Shown here piece by piece: positions 47,901 through 62,050 of a stretch of 64,000 nt of DNA. Under the pieces are notes generated by a model that saw nothing but the letters and a program-made list of their open reading frames with translations, ran no database searches and was not told the DNA's origin. How positions within the stretch are numbered: the first letter of the stretch is position 1; the number at the start of each line of letters is the position of its first letter. The position numbers and the translations under genes are program-made. The DNA is from Naematelia aurantialba (Eukaryota > Basidiomycota > Tremellomycetes > Tremellales > Naemateliaceae): NCBI GenBank assembly GCA_021527695.1, contig JAKFAO010000003.1, positions 62,001-126,000 of the forward strand. The letters are read 5' to 3'.

Positions 47901-48996
47901 CTGCTCGCAACGGCATCTCGGGTGCTTGTGTGCCACTTGTTTCCGAGGAGAAGAGTGTGACATGACGTATGCCGATGAAGATTTGATGATCGCCAAGAGA
48001 AAGGTTCAGCGTGGTGGCGAGTGCTGATAACCAGGATGGCCCGCGTGGGTCAGCGCTCGTCGCGTTTTCTTTGACTGCGGGCCACACGGCGCCACCAAAG
48101 AACGGGGAGTGCGACACTCTCACGTGGCGTCGATCTGGGAGGCTCTCTCTTTTTTGATTCCGTCTTGGAAATGCTCAGCGCTTATCTCGCTCTGTTTACT
48201 CTGCTGTGAGGCCCGTGGATGCTCACGACTGATGCTCCATTGTCCCGCTCTCATGCAACGGACTAGGCTAACATGCTAGCAAGACCTCAGATGATCCACG
48301 TGTTGCCTTTGAGGATCCGCACGGACAAAGTTCTAATCCTGCGCGGACTTTTTTATTTTTGTTTGTTTCCACCCCATCTGCCGGCGCCAACGGCCAATCG
48401 AGCCGCAGTGGAAACCCCGCATCGGATTGGCTCGGAAACTCGTGGCGTTATCTATTTTGTCACCAGCCGCCACATGGTGCAGCCGACGGGAGATCTCTCA
48501 TTCGTCGATTCGCTTCACCACGCCATGCCATGCGAGTCACCGGGGCATGCACCACACGGGTCCAAAGAGGTCGCCCGCCAACCGGCTCCAAGCGCCTGAC
48601 CCAGCGATCGTCTCGGCAACGGAACACTAGCGTGCTGTGATAGCCAACTTCGTCGCGGCGTGGCACCGCCATATCGTGTCCATGCGTGCCATTCGGCGCA
48701 GCTTCAGGGGACTGGGAGAAGACGAAAGAGGTGAGACTCCCAAGTCCCACATGGGGAATTTATTGGGTTTGTCCGCGTCGTGTGAGTCTCCACAGAGCCA
48801 CGATAGCTGGGCACGAGGCGACGAGTGGAGAGGAGAGGAGAAACACAGGGGCAAGCGTCAAGGAACGAGGGATGGGATGGGATGGGAGAGATAACAAAAA
48901 CTGTCTTTCGTTGGAGCGGCCTCGTGCATTGGCTGGGGCGTGGCCTGCAGACTACGGACCAGCCGGGCGGGCTCTGTGCGGCTCTCATTGGACGTC
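47901..48996. other. intergenic region upstream of the OPT gene
   Basis: No gene seen; the TATA element of the OPT gene lies just beyond its right end. Confidence 0.6.
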
Positions 48997-49004
48997 TTAT
49001 AAGA
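48997..49004 (+). promoter_or_regulatory. TATA box of the OPT transporter
   Basis: TTATAAGA sits 73-80 bp before the ATG at 49077, and a CTCATTGG (CCAAT-box complement) lies a few bases upstream. Confidence 0.55.
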
Positions 49005-49076
49005 GATAGGCCCCGACAGTTGGCCATCGCCACTCCCACTCCACCTCGCCAACCGACACCGATCTCGACGACAAAG

Positions 49077-52000
49077 ATGTCAGAGGAGATCAGCCCGGTT
49101 CTGCACAAGCACGCCGCCGAGCCCGTCGGCGGCTATGCCCATGAGAAGGACGAGAAGGACCATGAAGGACATGATGTGAGTGGTCGGCGCCTCGACCCGT
49201 CCCGACTCGTGTGATCGCTTGACCCCTCGCCACTCGTCGCCTGTTGCATTTCCTCTCCGCCTCTCCGCTATCCGCTCTCCGCGCTCCGCCTTGCACCCCC
49301 TCGTCCTTCTCCCAACTCATTAGGCTCGTCCCGCTCCGTTTGGCCACGTTCAAGTCAAGCCCCCCGCACCCGCAGCTACCACGCCTGCCAGCCTCGTCTA
49401 TCAGCGTCGTGGCTAGGGTCCTGGGCTCGACTTCATCTGCTAGACTCGTCCCTAGGTCGTACTGACACCGCAGGCCGATGTGGTAGCCGGTCACGACATT
49501 GCCCTCGTCGAGGAGAAGATCGTGAAAGAGTGAGTTAGGCCATCACGCAGGAATAGCACTGATGGTCGGAAAAGTGATCTCGAGGTCACTGCTCACGACC
49601 TCCTGGCGATGGAGGACAAGCTCAGCCTCATGTCCCTCGACCGATGCTATGGGGTGCGTCTGATTTCCCTTGTCCCATCTCCGATGAGTCGTTGTGCGCC
49701 ATCTGTCCGCGCCGTCGTAGGCCTCGACGAGCGCCGCTGTGTATTCCCCGTCTGCCTCGCCGCTATGTTGCCCTTGCATGGCGCCGCATCGTCGTCACCG
49801 TGCTGACCCATGGCAGATCATGAAGCAGGTGTACAAGATGCACGAGCATGACCAAAACTTCCCAACCAAGACCCTGGACCGTATCGCGGATTTCCTCCAC
49901 AACAAGGACGCGATTGTCGCCGACCCGTCGCCTTACTACGAGCTCGTGCGGGACATGCAACTCGAGGCGCTGCTCGTCACTGAAAACTCGCCGTATGCCG
50001 AAGTCCGTGCTGTCGTCGATGTGGACGACGATACGACCATGCCTTCGTTTACACTCCGTGTGTGGGTGCTGGGTATTGTCTTCTCGGGCGCTGGCGCTTT
50101 CATCAACCAGCTGTTCTCGATTCGAAACCCCAGCGTATACATCACTTCGAACGTCGCCCAACTGCTTGCCTGTGAGTGGCAATTGGAACTGTCTTGGCCC
50201 TTTCGTCGTCCTCGTCCTTCTCGTCCTTCTCGTATTGTGCTTGCCACAACAGACGCTGACTCGCACTAGACCCCTTTGGCAAGTTCATGGCTCAGACCCT
50301 GCCCGACAAGGGCTTCCAGTTGTTTGGCGTGCGGCACTCGCTCAACCCGGGCCCCTTCAACAAGAAGGAGCACATGCTTATCACCATCATGGCCACGGTT
50401 GCATTCAACACCCCGTACACTGGCTACATTATCCTCACCCAAGCACTGCCCGTGTACTTTAACCAGAGCTACGCCAGGGACTTTGGGTACCAGCTCCTCG
50501 GATCGATCGGGTCCAACTTTGTGGGTTACGGTCTGGCCGGCATGTGTCGACGATTCTTGGTGTTCCCTTCGTTCTGTGTCTGGCCCACCGCGCTCGTCAC
50601 CATCGCCCTCAACAAGGCGTTCCACACGGATACCAACGAGCCGGTCAAGGGTCCGTTCAACCGCGTCTACACCATGTCTCGATACAAGTTCTTCCTGCTA
50701 GCCTTTTGCTCCATGTTTGTGTGAGTTTTGCGAGGTGACTGTATCCCTGCTCCAAGGCTGGTCGCGTCCTCTGAGGCGTGGTCCCGTGCTCCAAGGCACA
50801 GTCGCATGCTTCGAGGCTTGGTTGCTGACTATCCATCTTAGCTACTGGTGGTTCCCTGGCTTCATTTTCCAGGCTCTTTCGTACTTCAACTGGTTGAGCT
50901 GGATCGCTCCCAACAACATGGCATTCAACAACATTGTCGGCAGCGTCAACGGTCTTGGTGTCAACCCGTGGCCCACGTTCGACTTTAACATGCTCACTGT
51001 TTACGGATTTACCCCGCTCGTCATTCCCACGTTCACCATCATGAACCAGTTTGCGGGCATGGTCGTCTCGTTCTTCATGATCATCGGTCTCTACTGGACC
51101 AACGCCTGGGACACGTCATACCTATCTATCAACTCAAACCACGTCTTCGACAACACTGGCGCGAGATTCAACGTGTCCAACGTGCTAAACGACGAAGGCC
51201 ACTTTGACAACGACAAATACCAGCAGTACTCGCAGCCGTACATGACCGCTGGCAACTTGACCATCTATTTCTGGTTCTTTGCCATCTACGCTGCTAGTGA
51301 GTACGAGGATCAGACTCTTGGTCGTGTGCATTGTAAGAGCTTTGCTACAGTGCTGACTCGAGAAAAGCCATCTCGTACGCTTTCCTGTATCACCGTCACG
51401 AGATCACGCTTGGATTCGCCAGTCTCTACCAATCGATCAAGAAGAGGTTGGGCAAGGGCACTGAAGACGTCGACGATCTCGCCGAGGACATTCACTACCG
51501 GCTGATGAAGAAATACCCGGAAGTTCCGGAATGGTGGTACATGATCGTGCTGGCCGTTGCCGCAGCACTCGGCATGGCAGGCGTTGGCGCATGGCCGACA
51601 TACACCTCCCCGGCCGTCGTCGTCTTTGGTGTCATCATGGCTCTCATCTTCATCATCCCGGTCGGTCTCATCTACGCCGTCACAGGGATCCAAGTGACGA
51701 TGAACGTGCTTGCTGAATTTATTGGTGGTTCCCTTGTTCCCGGAAACGCGTTGGCGATGAACTACTTCAAGATGTATGGGTACATCACCACCGCCCAAGC
51801 CGTCTACTTTTCCAATGATCTCAAGCTGGCCCATTACACCAAGATCCCCCCCAAGCACACCTTCCTCGCCCAGATGGTCGCCACCATGATCTCGACGGTC
51901 ATCTGCACGTCCGTCTTCAACTTCCAGATGGGATTCGATAACGTCTGCACCTCTGAAGCATCGTTTGGCCTCACCTGCCCGGGCGGTACGTCTCTTCATT

Positions 52001-52666
52001 TGTGATCACGGTTCAATACTAAAGACTTTTAGACAACACCTTTTTCACTGCCGCCGTGTTCTGGGGTACCATCGGTCCCAAGAAGCTGTATGGTCCGGGC
52101 GGTCGATACAAGGCCCTTCTCATTGGATTCCCCGTCGGCTTTGTGCTTCCGTTCAGTACGTGTCATGTTGGAGCTCATCGCTTTGCGTGTCTGACTCTTG
52201 TCTCAGTGATGTGGGGCCTGACCCGAGCCTTCCCGAAGCAAAAGTGGCTCCGCCAGCTCCACCCCGTCATGATCTGCGCGGGTGCGCTCCAGTGGTCGCC
52301 GTACAACTTTTCCTACTACTGGCCCACTGTCATGCTCACCTGGGTGTCGTGGGTGTATGTCAAGAGGCGCTACCTCGCGTTCTGGTCCAAGTGAGTATCA
52401 GCTCTTGGCTACGAGACCCGAGCTACTCCCGAGTCATCCGTGGCAATGGCTGACCCGACAGGTACAACTACGTGCTCGCTGCCGCGTGGATGGCCGCCAT
52501 CGCCATCGCCGCCATTGTCATCTTCTTCGCCCTTGACATTCCTGGTGTCGAGCTCGACTGGTGGGGCAACGATGTCTCGTACCTGGGTTGTGAAGGCACT
52601 GCCTGCACCCGTCTGCCCATACCGGATTCTGGATACTTTGGTCCCGATCCAGGAACCTACAACTAG
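49077..52666 (+). CDS. OPT-family oligopeptide transporter
   Basis: Proton-coupled importer of small peptides or glutathione (OPT family, peptide branch). Exons 49077-49175, 49474-49529, 49575-49653, 49817-50171, 50270-50720, 50842-51296, 51368-51985, 52033-52155, 52207-52390 and 52462-52666 give 874 residues, normal for fungal OPTs. Seen: the pre-TM region SPYAEVRAVVDVDDDTTMP, the family signature NPGPFNKKEHMLITIMA, GYIILTQALPVYF, YWWFPGFIFQALSYFNWLSW (a strongly conserved OPT block), and GNALAMNYFKMYGY in the second half. The N-terminal 95 residues are acidic and cytosolic. Splice phases agree throughout. Expression in this family usually responds to nitrogen or sulfur supply; the sequence only shows a TATA and a CCAAT-type element. 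Confidence 0.95.
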
Positions 52667-53478
52667 AGTGAGAGTGTGGCAAGTCATTAGTCATTCTCAT
52701 GGGCTATCCCGACGGAGGATGGAAGATGGCGTCTGGGGTCTGGAGTGGGGTGAAGTGAGCGCGCGGATGTGGGTACAGGAGCGTTTGTGGATCGGTCGTG
52801 TGGTCTTGGCATGCTGGGTAGAATGTGGATGTGTGGATATTTTGTGACGGAGCAGGCTGGGAGGGCGGAGGGCGGAGGGCGGAGGGCGATGTGCCGCGGA
52901 AAAGTATCCTACAGTAATATTGTCACGATGTTGTCCTTTTGCGATGGGATGCATCTCGTACGTCGGCGATAGGCTTGGTGTGCTCTCTTGTCTTCCGGCG
53001 TCATGCCGACGTGGCTCTCCAGACTGCTGCAGAATCATCATCTACTGCGTCGATTTCAGCGAGTGCGCTCACACTCGGTGTGACGTGTTATTTTCCAGAG
53101 GGTGGTGAGTTTCAGGCACGCAGACCGTACCCCCAGACATTCCGTGTCGTCTCCTCGGCATTTGCAAACAGCTCTTCATTGTCCGTCGTCCCTCGTCGTC
53201 GTCGAGGTCGTCGAGGTCGAACGCCGTCGTCGCTAGTCACTTGGGTTCGAGCAGCCGAGCCTACATGCCCGCCCTACGACAGGATAGGCGTATTGTATGT
53301 CCGGCTCCGATTGCATATATCGATAGGACAGGAGTATAGGACAGGAGCATAGGTCAGGTTACGACTGGAGGACACGACAGGAGTACAGGATAGGAGTACA
53401 CGCCAAGCGTACACGCCACGAGTACAGGATAGGAGGACACGCCAAGCGGACACGCCCCGAGTACCGGTACCGCCAGGG
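52667..53478. other. intergenic region with short repeats
   Basis: Contains GGCGGAG triplicates near 52862-52886 and the GACAGGAGTA-type repeat listed separately; no gene. Confidence 0.55.
53325..53465. repeat. degenerate ~10-bp and ~30-bp repeat (ACAGGAGTA/ACACGCC)
   Basis: Alternating variants of ACAGGAGTAT and GTACACGCCA recur about ten times just upstream of the glycosyltransferase-like gene, ending a few bases before its ATG. Confidence 0.75.
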
Positions 53479-55999
53479 ATGCTCCTGACGTCGTCGTCGT
53501 CGCCGCTCTCGCGCTCGCGGTCATTTTCCGTCCCGACACTGCTGCTCGTGCCGTCCCTGGTCCTGGCGACAGCATACGTCTGGACCGTCCTCCACCGACC
53601 GCCGGTGCCGCGCCATCTGCAGCTCGACGATCGTCTGTTCTCTCCTCTTGCCCCCTTATCTCCTCCCTCCGCTTCCGCTTCCGCTGCCGATTCCGCCTCC
53701 GCCTCTGTCTTTGACCACGCTCTCGCCCTTCTTAACGTCTCGGCCGATGCTGCCTCGGCTGCCGATCGTCTGTCCTCTCCTCTTCGTCCCGCCCCTGTCC
53801 TCTCTGGTCCCCGCACCTCTGCATCTTCATGTGACGCTCTCTCACACCGCCTCGGCTCTCAGTCCTCGGCTACACCACCCCTGCCTGATACCCCCTCACA
53901 GCACCCGCTGCCTCCCGACCGAGAGCGTCGCTGATGCGTCCCTCTAGCAAGCACGTTCGGTTGGCCAAGCTGGTACGGTCCCGGCGTGACGCCATACGAT
54001 GTGCCGTACAGTCCGGCAGGCGAGATCTGCGAGGACAAGGCGCGTGTGATATTCTACATTGGTAAGTGGGGCTTCTCTTGCACCATGCCCCCTTGAATCA
54101 CAACACGCCAACCGGATCTATGCCTGTGGGACCGGAGCATAAATCGTCATCAGATAGAGCAGATGAGTAGCCTCGCTGACATGCGCAGACCTACCATGTA
54201 AGCTATTTCTTGGCAATTCCTGTTTGAGATCGTGCTCCGACTCCTTGAGACGAATCTGAAGAAAAAACCTGATCACGTACCCAGACGACTCCCCACACAT
54301 GCTCACGGCGCTGGCGACCCTCTCTGCTCTCGAGTCCGCCCCCGACGTAGACGTCGTCTCCATATCCCGTTTTGCGCCGGCATGGGACCCGTCCCTCTCG
54401 GTCGCGGAGCACATGGAGATGCTGGGGTGTGGCGATAGGCTGTGGCGAGTGTCAGATCACGTAGGGCCCCGGTTGGGATGCCCCAACGCTACCGTCATAA
54501 GGTGAGTGGTAGCCTGATGTATTCCACCGGTCATGGGCTATTGGCCGTTCGCTCCGCCCAAACGCGCTTGCTGACGTGCGGCAGCGAGATCTACGGCTCT
54601 GCACAGAGCGATCCCAGAGCCGACGTGAGTCTGAACAGACACTTCCCTCTGCTTGTGGTCTGGTCCGCGGTCTGACGAAGCCCCAAGGTCACAGTAATCT
54701 CACAGCCACATGACATGGTGTCACACCGTCTGTCGCATGCGGCTCTGAAGGCTGCTCATGGCGAGGGGTGGGAGATGGGCCTGTTCGCGCACGTCTTACC
54801 ATCAGTGAGTCCTGAAACTTTCGGGTAGCTGCCATCGTCCCACTCATACACCGTTGTGAGCGCTGACTTTCTTTCAGGCAGAGTACGCCCTTGAACATGC
54901 AGCAACAACATGGCTAACCCTGCAGTCCGACCATATTCTATCCGCGCAAAAAGACTCCAGATCTCAAGATCGTGACCTATTTTCCGCGCCCAGATACACC
55001 TGCAGATCAGTACCCAAAACTGCAACGTAGTTCCTGGAGCATCTATTATTGTGGGTTTGTGATGCCGCTTGGTTTACTGGCTTGTAGAGCGGGGCTGAAT
55101 GGGCCCTTCAGCTAGCTCAACCCCACGTTCACTCGCGGCTGGTCAGGATCATCTAGCGCCGACGAGCGCGTATCGGCGGTACTGGCAGAACGAGGCGACA
55201 AAGCGCGCGCAGGCCATGCGCAGTGCCAGCGTCTGTGTCGTGAGTAGTGTATTTGTGGTTCGCGGCAAAGCGACCGCTGACCAGTCAGTTTGAGCAATGG
55301 CATCAAGGACTGCTGGACGACGATATGGTTCAGGCCATGCTGGCTGGATGTGTCGTTGCGGCCGTCGTGCCCGAAGTCGAACGAGGCGAGTTTTCCTTTC
55401 TCCATCCTCGCTAGATTTGCAGACGTCATACTGACCTGTGCTTAGAGCTGCTATCGACTGTCCTGATCCCTCTTCCCAAGTCGGCCGACGCTGCCTCGTG
55501 GATGGACGCGCTTGAGACGGCACTGGCAGGGGACATGACGAGCAGCGAGATCCAACGCCGCGCGCTGCATGCGTTCATCATTGCCAGGCAGAAGTTTACC
55601 GCGGACATACGTGTAAAGGCTGTGCGGGACGTGGTGAACAAATGGCACAGCGGCGCAAGAGGATACCTGGTGAGTCTTGCGAGACGGGTCGCCATCAGTG
55701 TGAACGTTTGGGTGTACTTGCGTTGGATATCCCGATGTCCTCGCTTCGTCATGTTCTCCGTCGTCTATTTGTTGTGTGGGATATCATGTGTTGTCATGTG
55801 TTGGGTGGGATACCATGGGGTCATGTTTTGCGTGGGATACTATGGTGTACCCAATCCACCCAGGTATCGTCTCGGTTTGTGTTTTGTGTTCTCCTCGATT
55901 CATCCACATTTGCAGTCCGCTGAGACGAGATAGTTTCCAAATGGGTGGCGGTGGAGCTGCGATTCGCCAGGGGACAGGCCGCCTTGGTGCCACGAGTAG
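53479..55999 (+). CDS. putative type II membrane glycosyltransferase-like protein
   Basis: Exons 53479-53830, 53948-54061, 54285-54501, 54585-54624, 54688-54804, 54878-54882 (5 nt), 54926-55026, 55112-55239, 55289-55385, 55446-55669 and 55934-55999 give 486 residues. A short basic N-terminus and one TM helix (about 17-36) imply a Golgi type II protein. The lumenal part has a Ser/Ala-rich stem, then FGWPSWYGPGVTPYD. The C-terminal third, with DDDMVQAMLAGCVVAAVVP, LIPLP, HAFIIARQKFTADIRVKAV, GARGYLFPNGWRWSCDS and RPPWC, resembles the GT-B donor half of CAP10/exostosin-like fungal enzymes used for capsule or wall glycans. Donor and acceptor cannot be read. One intron (55386-55445) has a GC donor. 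The 5-nt exon is inferred from phase. Class confidence is moderate; that it is a single gene is well supported. Confidence 0.68.
54878..54882 (+). other. 5-nt internal micro-exon (inferred)
   Basis: GCAGA lies between a CTTTCAG acceptor and a GTACGC donor. Skipping it puts the downstream ADPTIFYPRKK frame out of register; including it restores phase (0 to 2). The next intron (43 bp) has a perfect GCTAAC branch point. Confidence 0.6.
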
Positions 56000-56375
56000 C
56001 GTTGAGAGTAGTTTAGGGTTAGTCGTTGATCGTGATCCACGATCAAAGGCTGGACGTTCCGATGTATGCATATATGTCTGTGTATTGTTGGACAGTGGAA
56101 GTGGAAGTGGACAGTGGACAGTGGACAGTGGAAATGGGGTTGGTACGGCGGGTGCGTGCGACTAGGGAGATCCCCTTACAGCTTGTAGTTGACGTATTTG
56201 CCACTGTCCCTGAACGGACGATGTCTTCTCCACTCTCCATGATCCCATCATCCCATCGTCACTGTTCTGTCTCTACGTGAAAGCGAAATCCAGAATCCAG
56301 AATCCAGGATCCGACATTCCCGTATTCTCGTATTCCCACAGCCCATCCAGGGGCACCAGAAGGGGACGAGGAGCG
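56000..56375. other. intergenic region with GTGGACA repeat
   Basis: Four head-to-tail GTGGACA heptamers occur near 56105-56140. The rest carries no recognisable gene. Confidence 0.6.
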
Positions 56376-57319
56376 TCAGATGTTCCAGCAGTGCATTTGG
56401 CATACCGTCCGCACGGACAGGCAGGACGCGTAACGCTGCGCGGAGACTGTGCGACGTGTCGGTGTTGCATAGGTTGTATGGGTGTTGTATGGGTGTTGTA
56501 TGGGTGTTGCATGTCGGGGTACATTCGGGTGCCGGATGCCATGTGCCGATGTCCGGTGCCAAGCGCCAGATGCCAAGAGGCGAGGAGCCAGAAGCGAGAA
56601 GCGAGAAGCGAGAGCGTACCGGCATACCGGCAGGTGGGAGCGGCCAAGTGCCAAGTGCCAAGTGGGGCAGGATGAGGCAGGCGCAGCGTTGTGTCGCGTG
56701 AGGCGGTGGTGTGAGAGAAAAGTGATGTGAGTGGCAGGAGTGGTATCAAGCCAGGGGCAAATGCGCCAACACGGTGGGCGAAAGGCGAGTGGCGAGGTGA
56801 CGAGTAGTGAGACGTCAGTTGAGATGCGACAGGGAGTTGAGATGCGACAGGGCGTTGAGATGAGACAAGGAGTTGAGATGCGACAAGGAGTTGAGATGCG
56901 ACAAGGACGGCAGAGCAGGACGCGATGGTAGTACACGGATATCGCAAGGACGCGGGTCGAAACAGCACTTGATCAGCTGTGCCGGGACTGGGGGGGACTG
57001 GGGGCATGGACTCACACGCGCTCATGGCGCATTTCTGAAAGTTGATTTCGCAGTTCTGCATGCAGAGATGCGCCATTGCGATGCGGTCTGAAGCGGCGGT
57101 GGGCGTCACTACCACGAGAAGCGCGAGGAGGACGAGGACGAGGACGAGATGGAGCGCCGCAGGGGTGAACGACACGTGAGGCGCGTGCCGTCGCGTGCAG
57201 GGAAGGAGCCGTGTTGGTGGTGCTGATGATGATGGTGAGGGCGGCGGTGCTGCCGTCGAGGATGACGATATAGTGGGTCCAGAGTAGGGACCCGGTCTGT
57301 TTTGATGCGCCGTGGGCAT
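56376..57319 (-). CDS. small secreted Cys-rich protein B (paralogue of protein A)
   Basis: Exons 57319-57016 and 56446-56376 give 124 residues as modelled. After a strongly hydrophobic stretch of Leu/Val (residues about 56-71) come six Cys at 86, 90, 97, 110, 117 and 121: C-x3-C-x6-C, a 12-residue linker, C-x6-C-x3-C, ending three residues later. The pattern equals that of the 44-kb protein A, and the intron falls at the identical place, four codons plus one base after the third Cys (phase 1), although here it is 569 bp and full of repeats. The start is uncertain: with the ATG at 57319 the hydrophobic segment is preceded by 55 Pro/Ser-rich residues, so an unseen 5' intron or a later start is possible. 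Expression is unproven. Confidence 0.55.
56461..56515. repeat. 12-bp tandem repeat (GGGTGTTGTATG)
   Basis: About four copies of GGGTGTTGTATG with small changes, inside the long intron of Cys-rich gene B. Confidence 0.85.
56818..56907. repeat. 18-bp minisatellite, five copies
   Basis: Unit GTTGAGATGCGACARGGA repeated five times head to tail with few changes (one copy has ATGAGAC). It lies within the 569-bp intron of Cys-rich gene B. Confidence 0.9.
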
Positions 57320-59209
57320 GGCAAGCAGGACAGAACGCAGTGGCGGCGTTGGTGACGGTAACTGGAGCATGTACTGTAGTTCAATACGAGCTTCCAGGGG
57401 GAGCACGACGCCGAGGTAAGCGCTGCTCACTATTTCTACTCGCCAAAACACTCACCGCCTTCCACTGCCAAGCCATGATATACCCAAGCGAGTGCCCGCC
57501 CCATCAACGGTGGGCACCCGCTCCTGGCATGCCATCTGCTCCTCCCCCCTCCCCCCTCCGCCCGCCACCCGCCATCCTCCGCCATCCGAGCTCCCGATCC
57601 TCTCCGTCCTCTAGCGAAGGGAATGGCACCGTCCATCGAATATGTTTCACCCAAAGGCAAACGTGGAGATCACCGACTCGATCCGAGGGTCGTCCATCCC
57701 TTTCCGTCCGCTGCCTGTCGCTGCCTCTGCCCCAGTCCCCCGAGTCCCCCCAGTCCACCCCCCAGGCGCTAGGTCCACTGTGATGGAGCTCTGTTTCACA
57801 CCACATCACCGTACGATCGCACCATTGCCCGGAGCATACACCGCCCACTGCTCGCCCGACGCTCAAACACCGCTCACCGTTCCACCCAGCGCTCCCACTC
57901 ACCGTTCACCGCGCACCGTTCACCGCGCACTGTCCACCGCTCCCCGCTCGCGTCCCCCCATTCCATTGTCGTTTCGGAATCACTCGCCTCAAACTGACAC
58001 CACCACGGCCGACTCTGCACCCCAGACTGCAAACTCCCGACTCTGGCCGGTGGCGCTGTAGAAAAAGAGGGCACAAGGTATCAGAAAAGCAAAAGGACAC
58101 CCTCGTTCCTCGTACCTCCCCATCCCGGGATCGCTGGCCAGCGTATCGCCACCACCGGCTATCTGCACCCGACGCTGTACCGACTGTGTGATCCTCCATT
58201 GCCATGGAAGGATGGAGACGGCGAGTCGTCGAGTTGTAAAGCAGGGCAGAGGGCAGAAGAGCTGACGGGAGGGAGGGGAGAAAGGAGGGCTGCTGTATGG
58301 CAGGGATTCCAAGGATCTCTCAAGGAAGGTTCAAGATCCAAGGTATCCCCGGTGTCCCTCTTCGAGAGCGTCCGGCCCACTGTGGTGTCCAGTGTGCAGT
58401 GTGTGGTGTCCAGTGTGCAGTGTGCAGTGTCCACGGCGTGTGCTCAGTGTCTGAGATGGGAACTTGGACAGGAGCCAAGGCGCGATCGTGCTCGTGCGCA
58501 CTTCGTCAGCTACTTGCACCGGATTACTCCAATTCTCTGCACACCTGTGCACCTCGTGTCGCTAACATGTACCTCTGATTCAGCTCCTGTGGCAGATGAG
58601 TCTCCGAGTAGGTCGAAGGTCGCATAGGGGTGGAGAGGTGAGCGCGAATAATGAGAACATCCACTTCGTCGCCGTTGCACGTATGTCGCCCGAAGCCTTG
58701 CCGAGTCAAAGTCGGTACCGTCCCACTACAGTGGCGCGGTCCGAGATGCTCACTCGTAGCACAGAGTTTGTAGTTAAACAGCATAGACCCTTTCTCTCGA
58801 CTGGAAAATCTCTCGACTGGCAACACTCGACGTAAACGGCCCAGTCCGAGCGGTCCGTGCGTCACGACGCACGCCACTCCGCTCTCCGCCGTCGCCTCCC
58901 TTCGAGTCCCCTGTTCCATCATGCTTGTCGTCCTTGTCGTGCTTGTCGTCCTTGTCGTCCTTGTCGTCCTTGTCGTGCTCACGTGCACGCGCTTTGGCGG
59001 TCTCAACCATACACGGCCAAAGAGTACATCTATCACCGACACTAGTGCACCAACTTCCGGATCGCTCAATACGCCAGACAGCCTCAACTAGAATCGACGG
59101 GTGGTTCCTAGAGATGATCCATCGCCAGGTCCGACCAGCCGCCCGCGCCCGCAGCCAGACCCCACATACGTACACTCGCGTCCCCATGTGCTCATACCCA
59201 TGCTCCAGC
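57320..59209. other. 1.9-kb intergenic region rich in short repeats
   Basis: No supported gene. Contains repeats of CACCGTTCACCGCG near 57888-57945, CAGTGTG near 58385-58440 and a 9-bp CTTGTCGTC repeat near 58925-58980. Open frames across it are low-complexity translations of the repeats. Confidence 0.55.
58925..58980. repeat. 9-bp tandem repeat (CTTGTCGTC)
   Basis: Six copies in tandem with occasional CTTGTCGTG variants, downstream of CTP synthase. Confidence 0.9.

Positions 59210-62050
<2,841 letters not shown>

Noticed and set aside
57642..58061. 140-codon plus-strand open frame between the Cys protein B and CTP synthase genes
   Set aside because: Its second half is the translation of a CACCGTTCACCGCG repeat and it lacks any domain or splice support.
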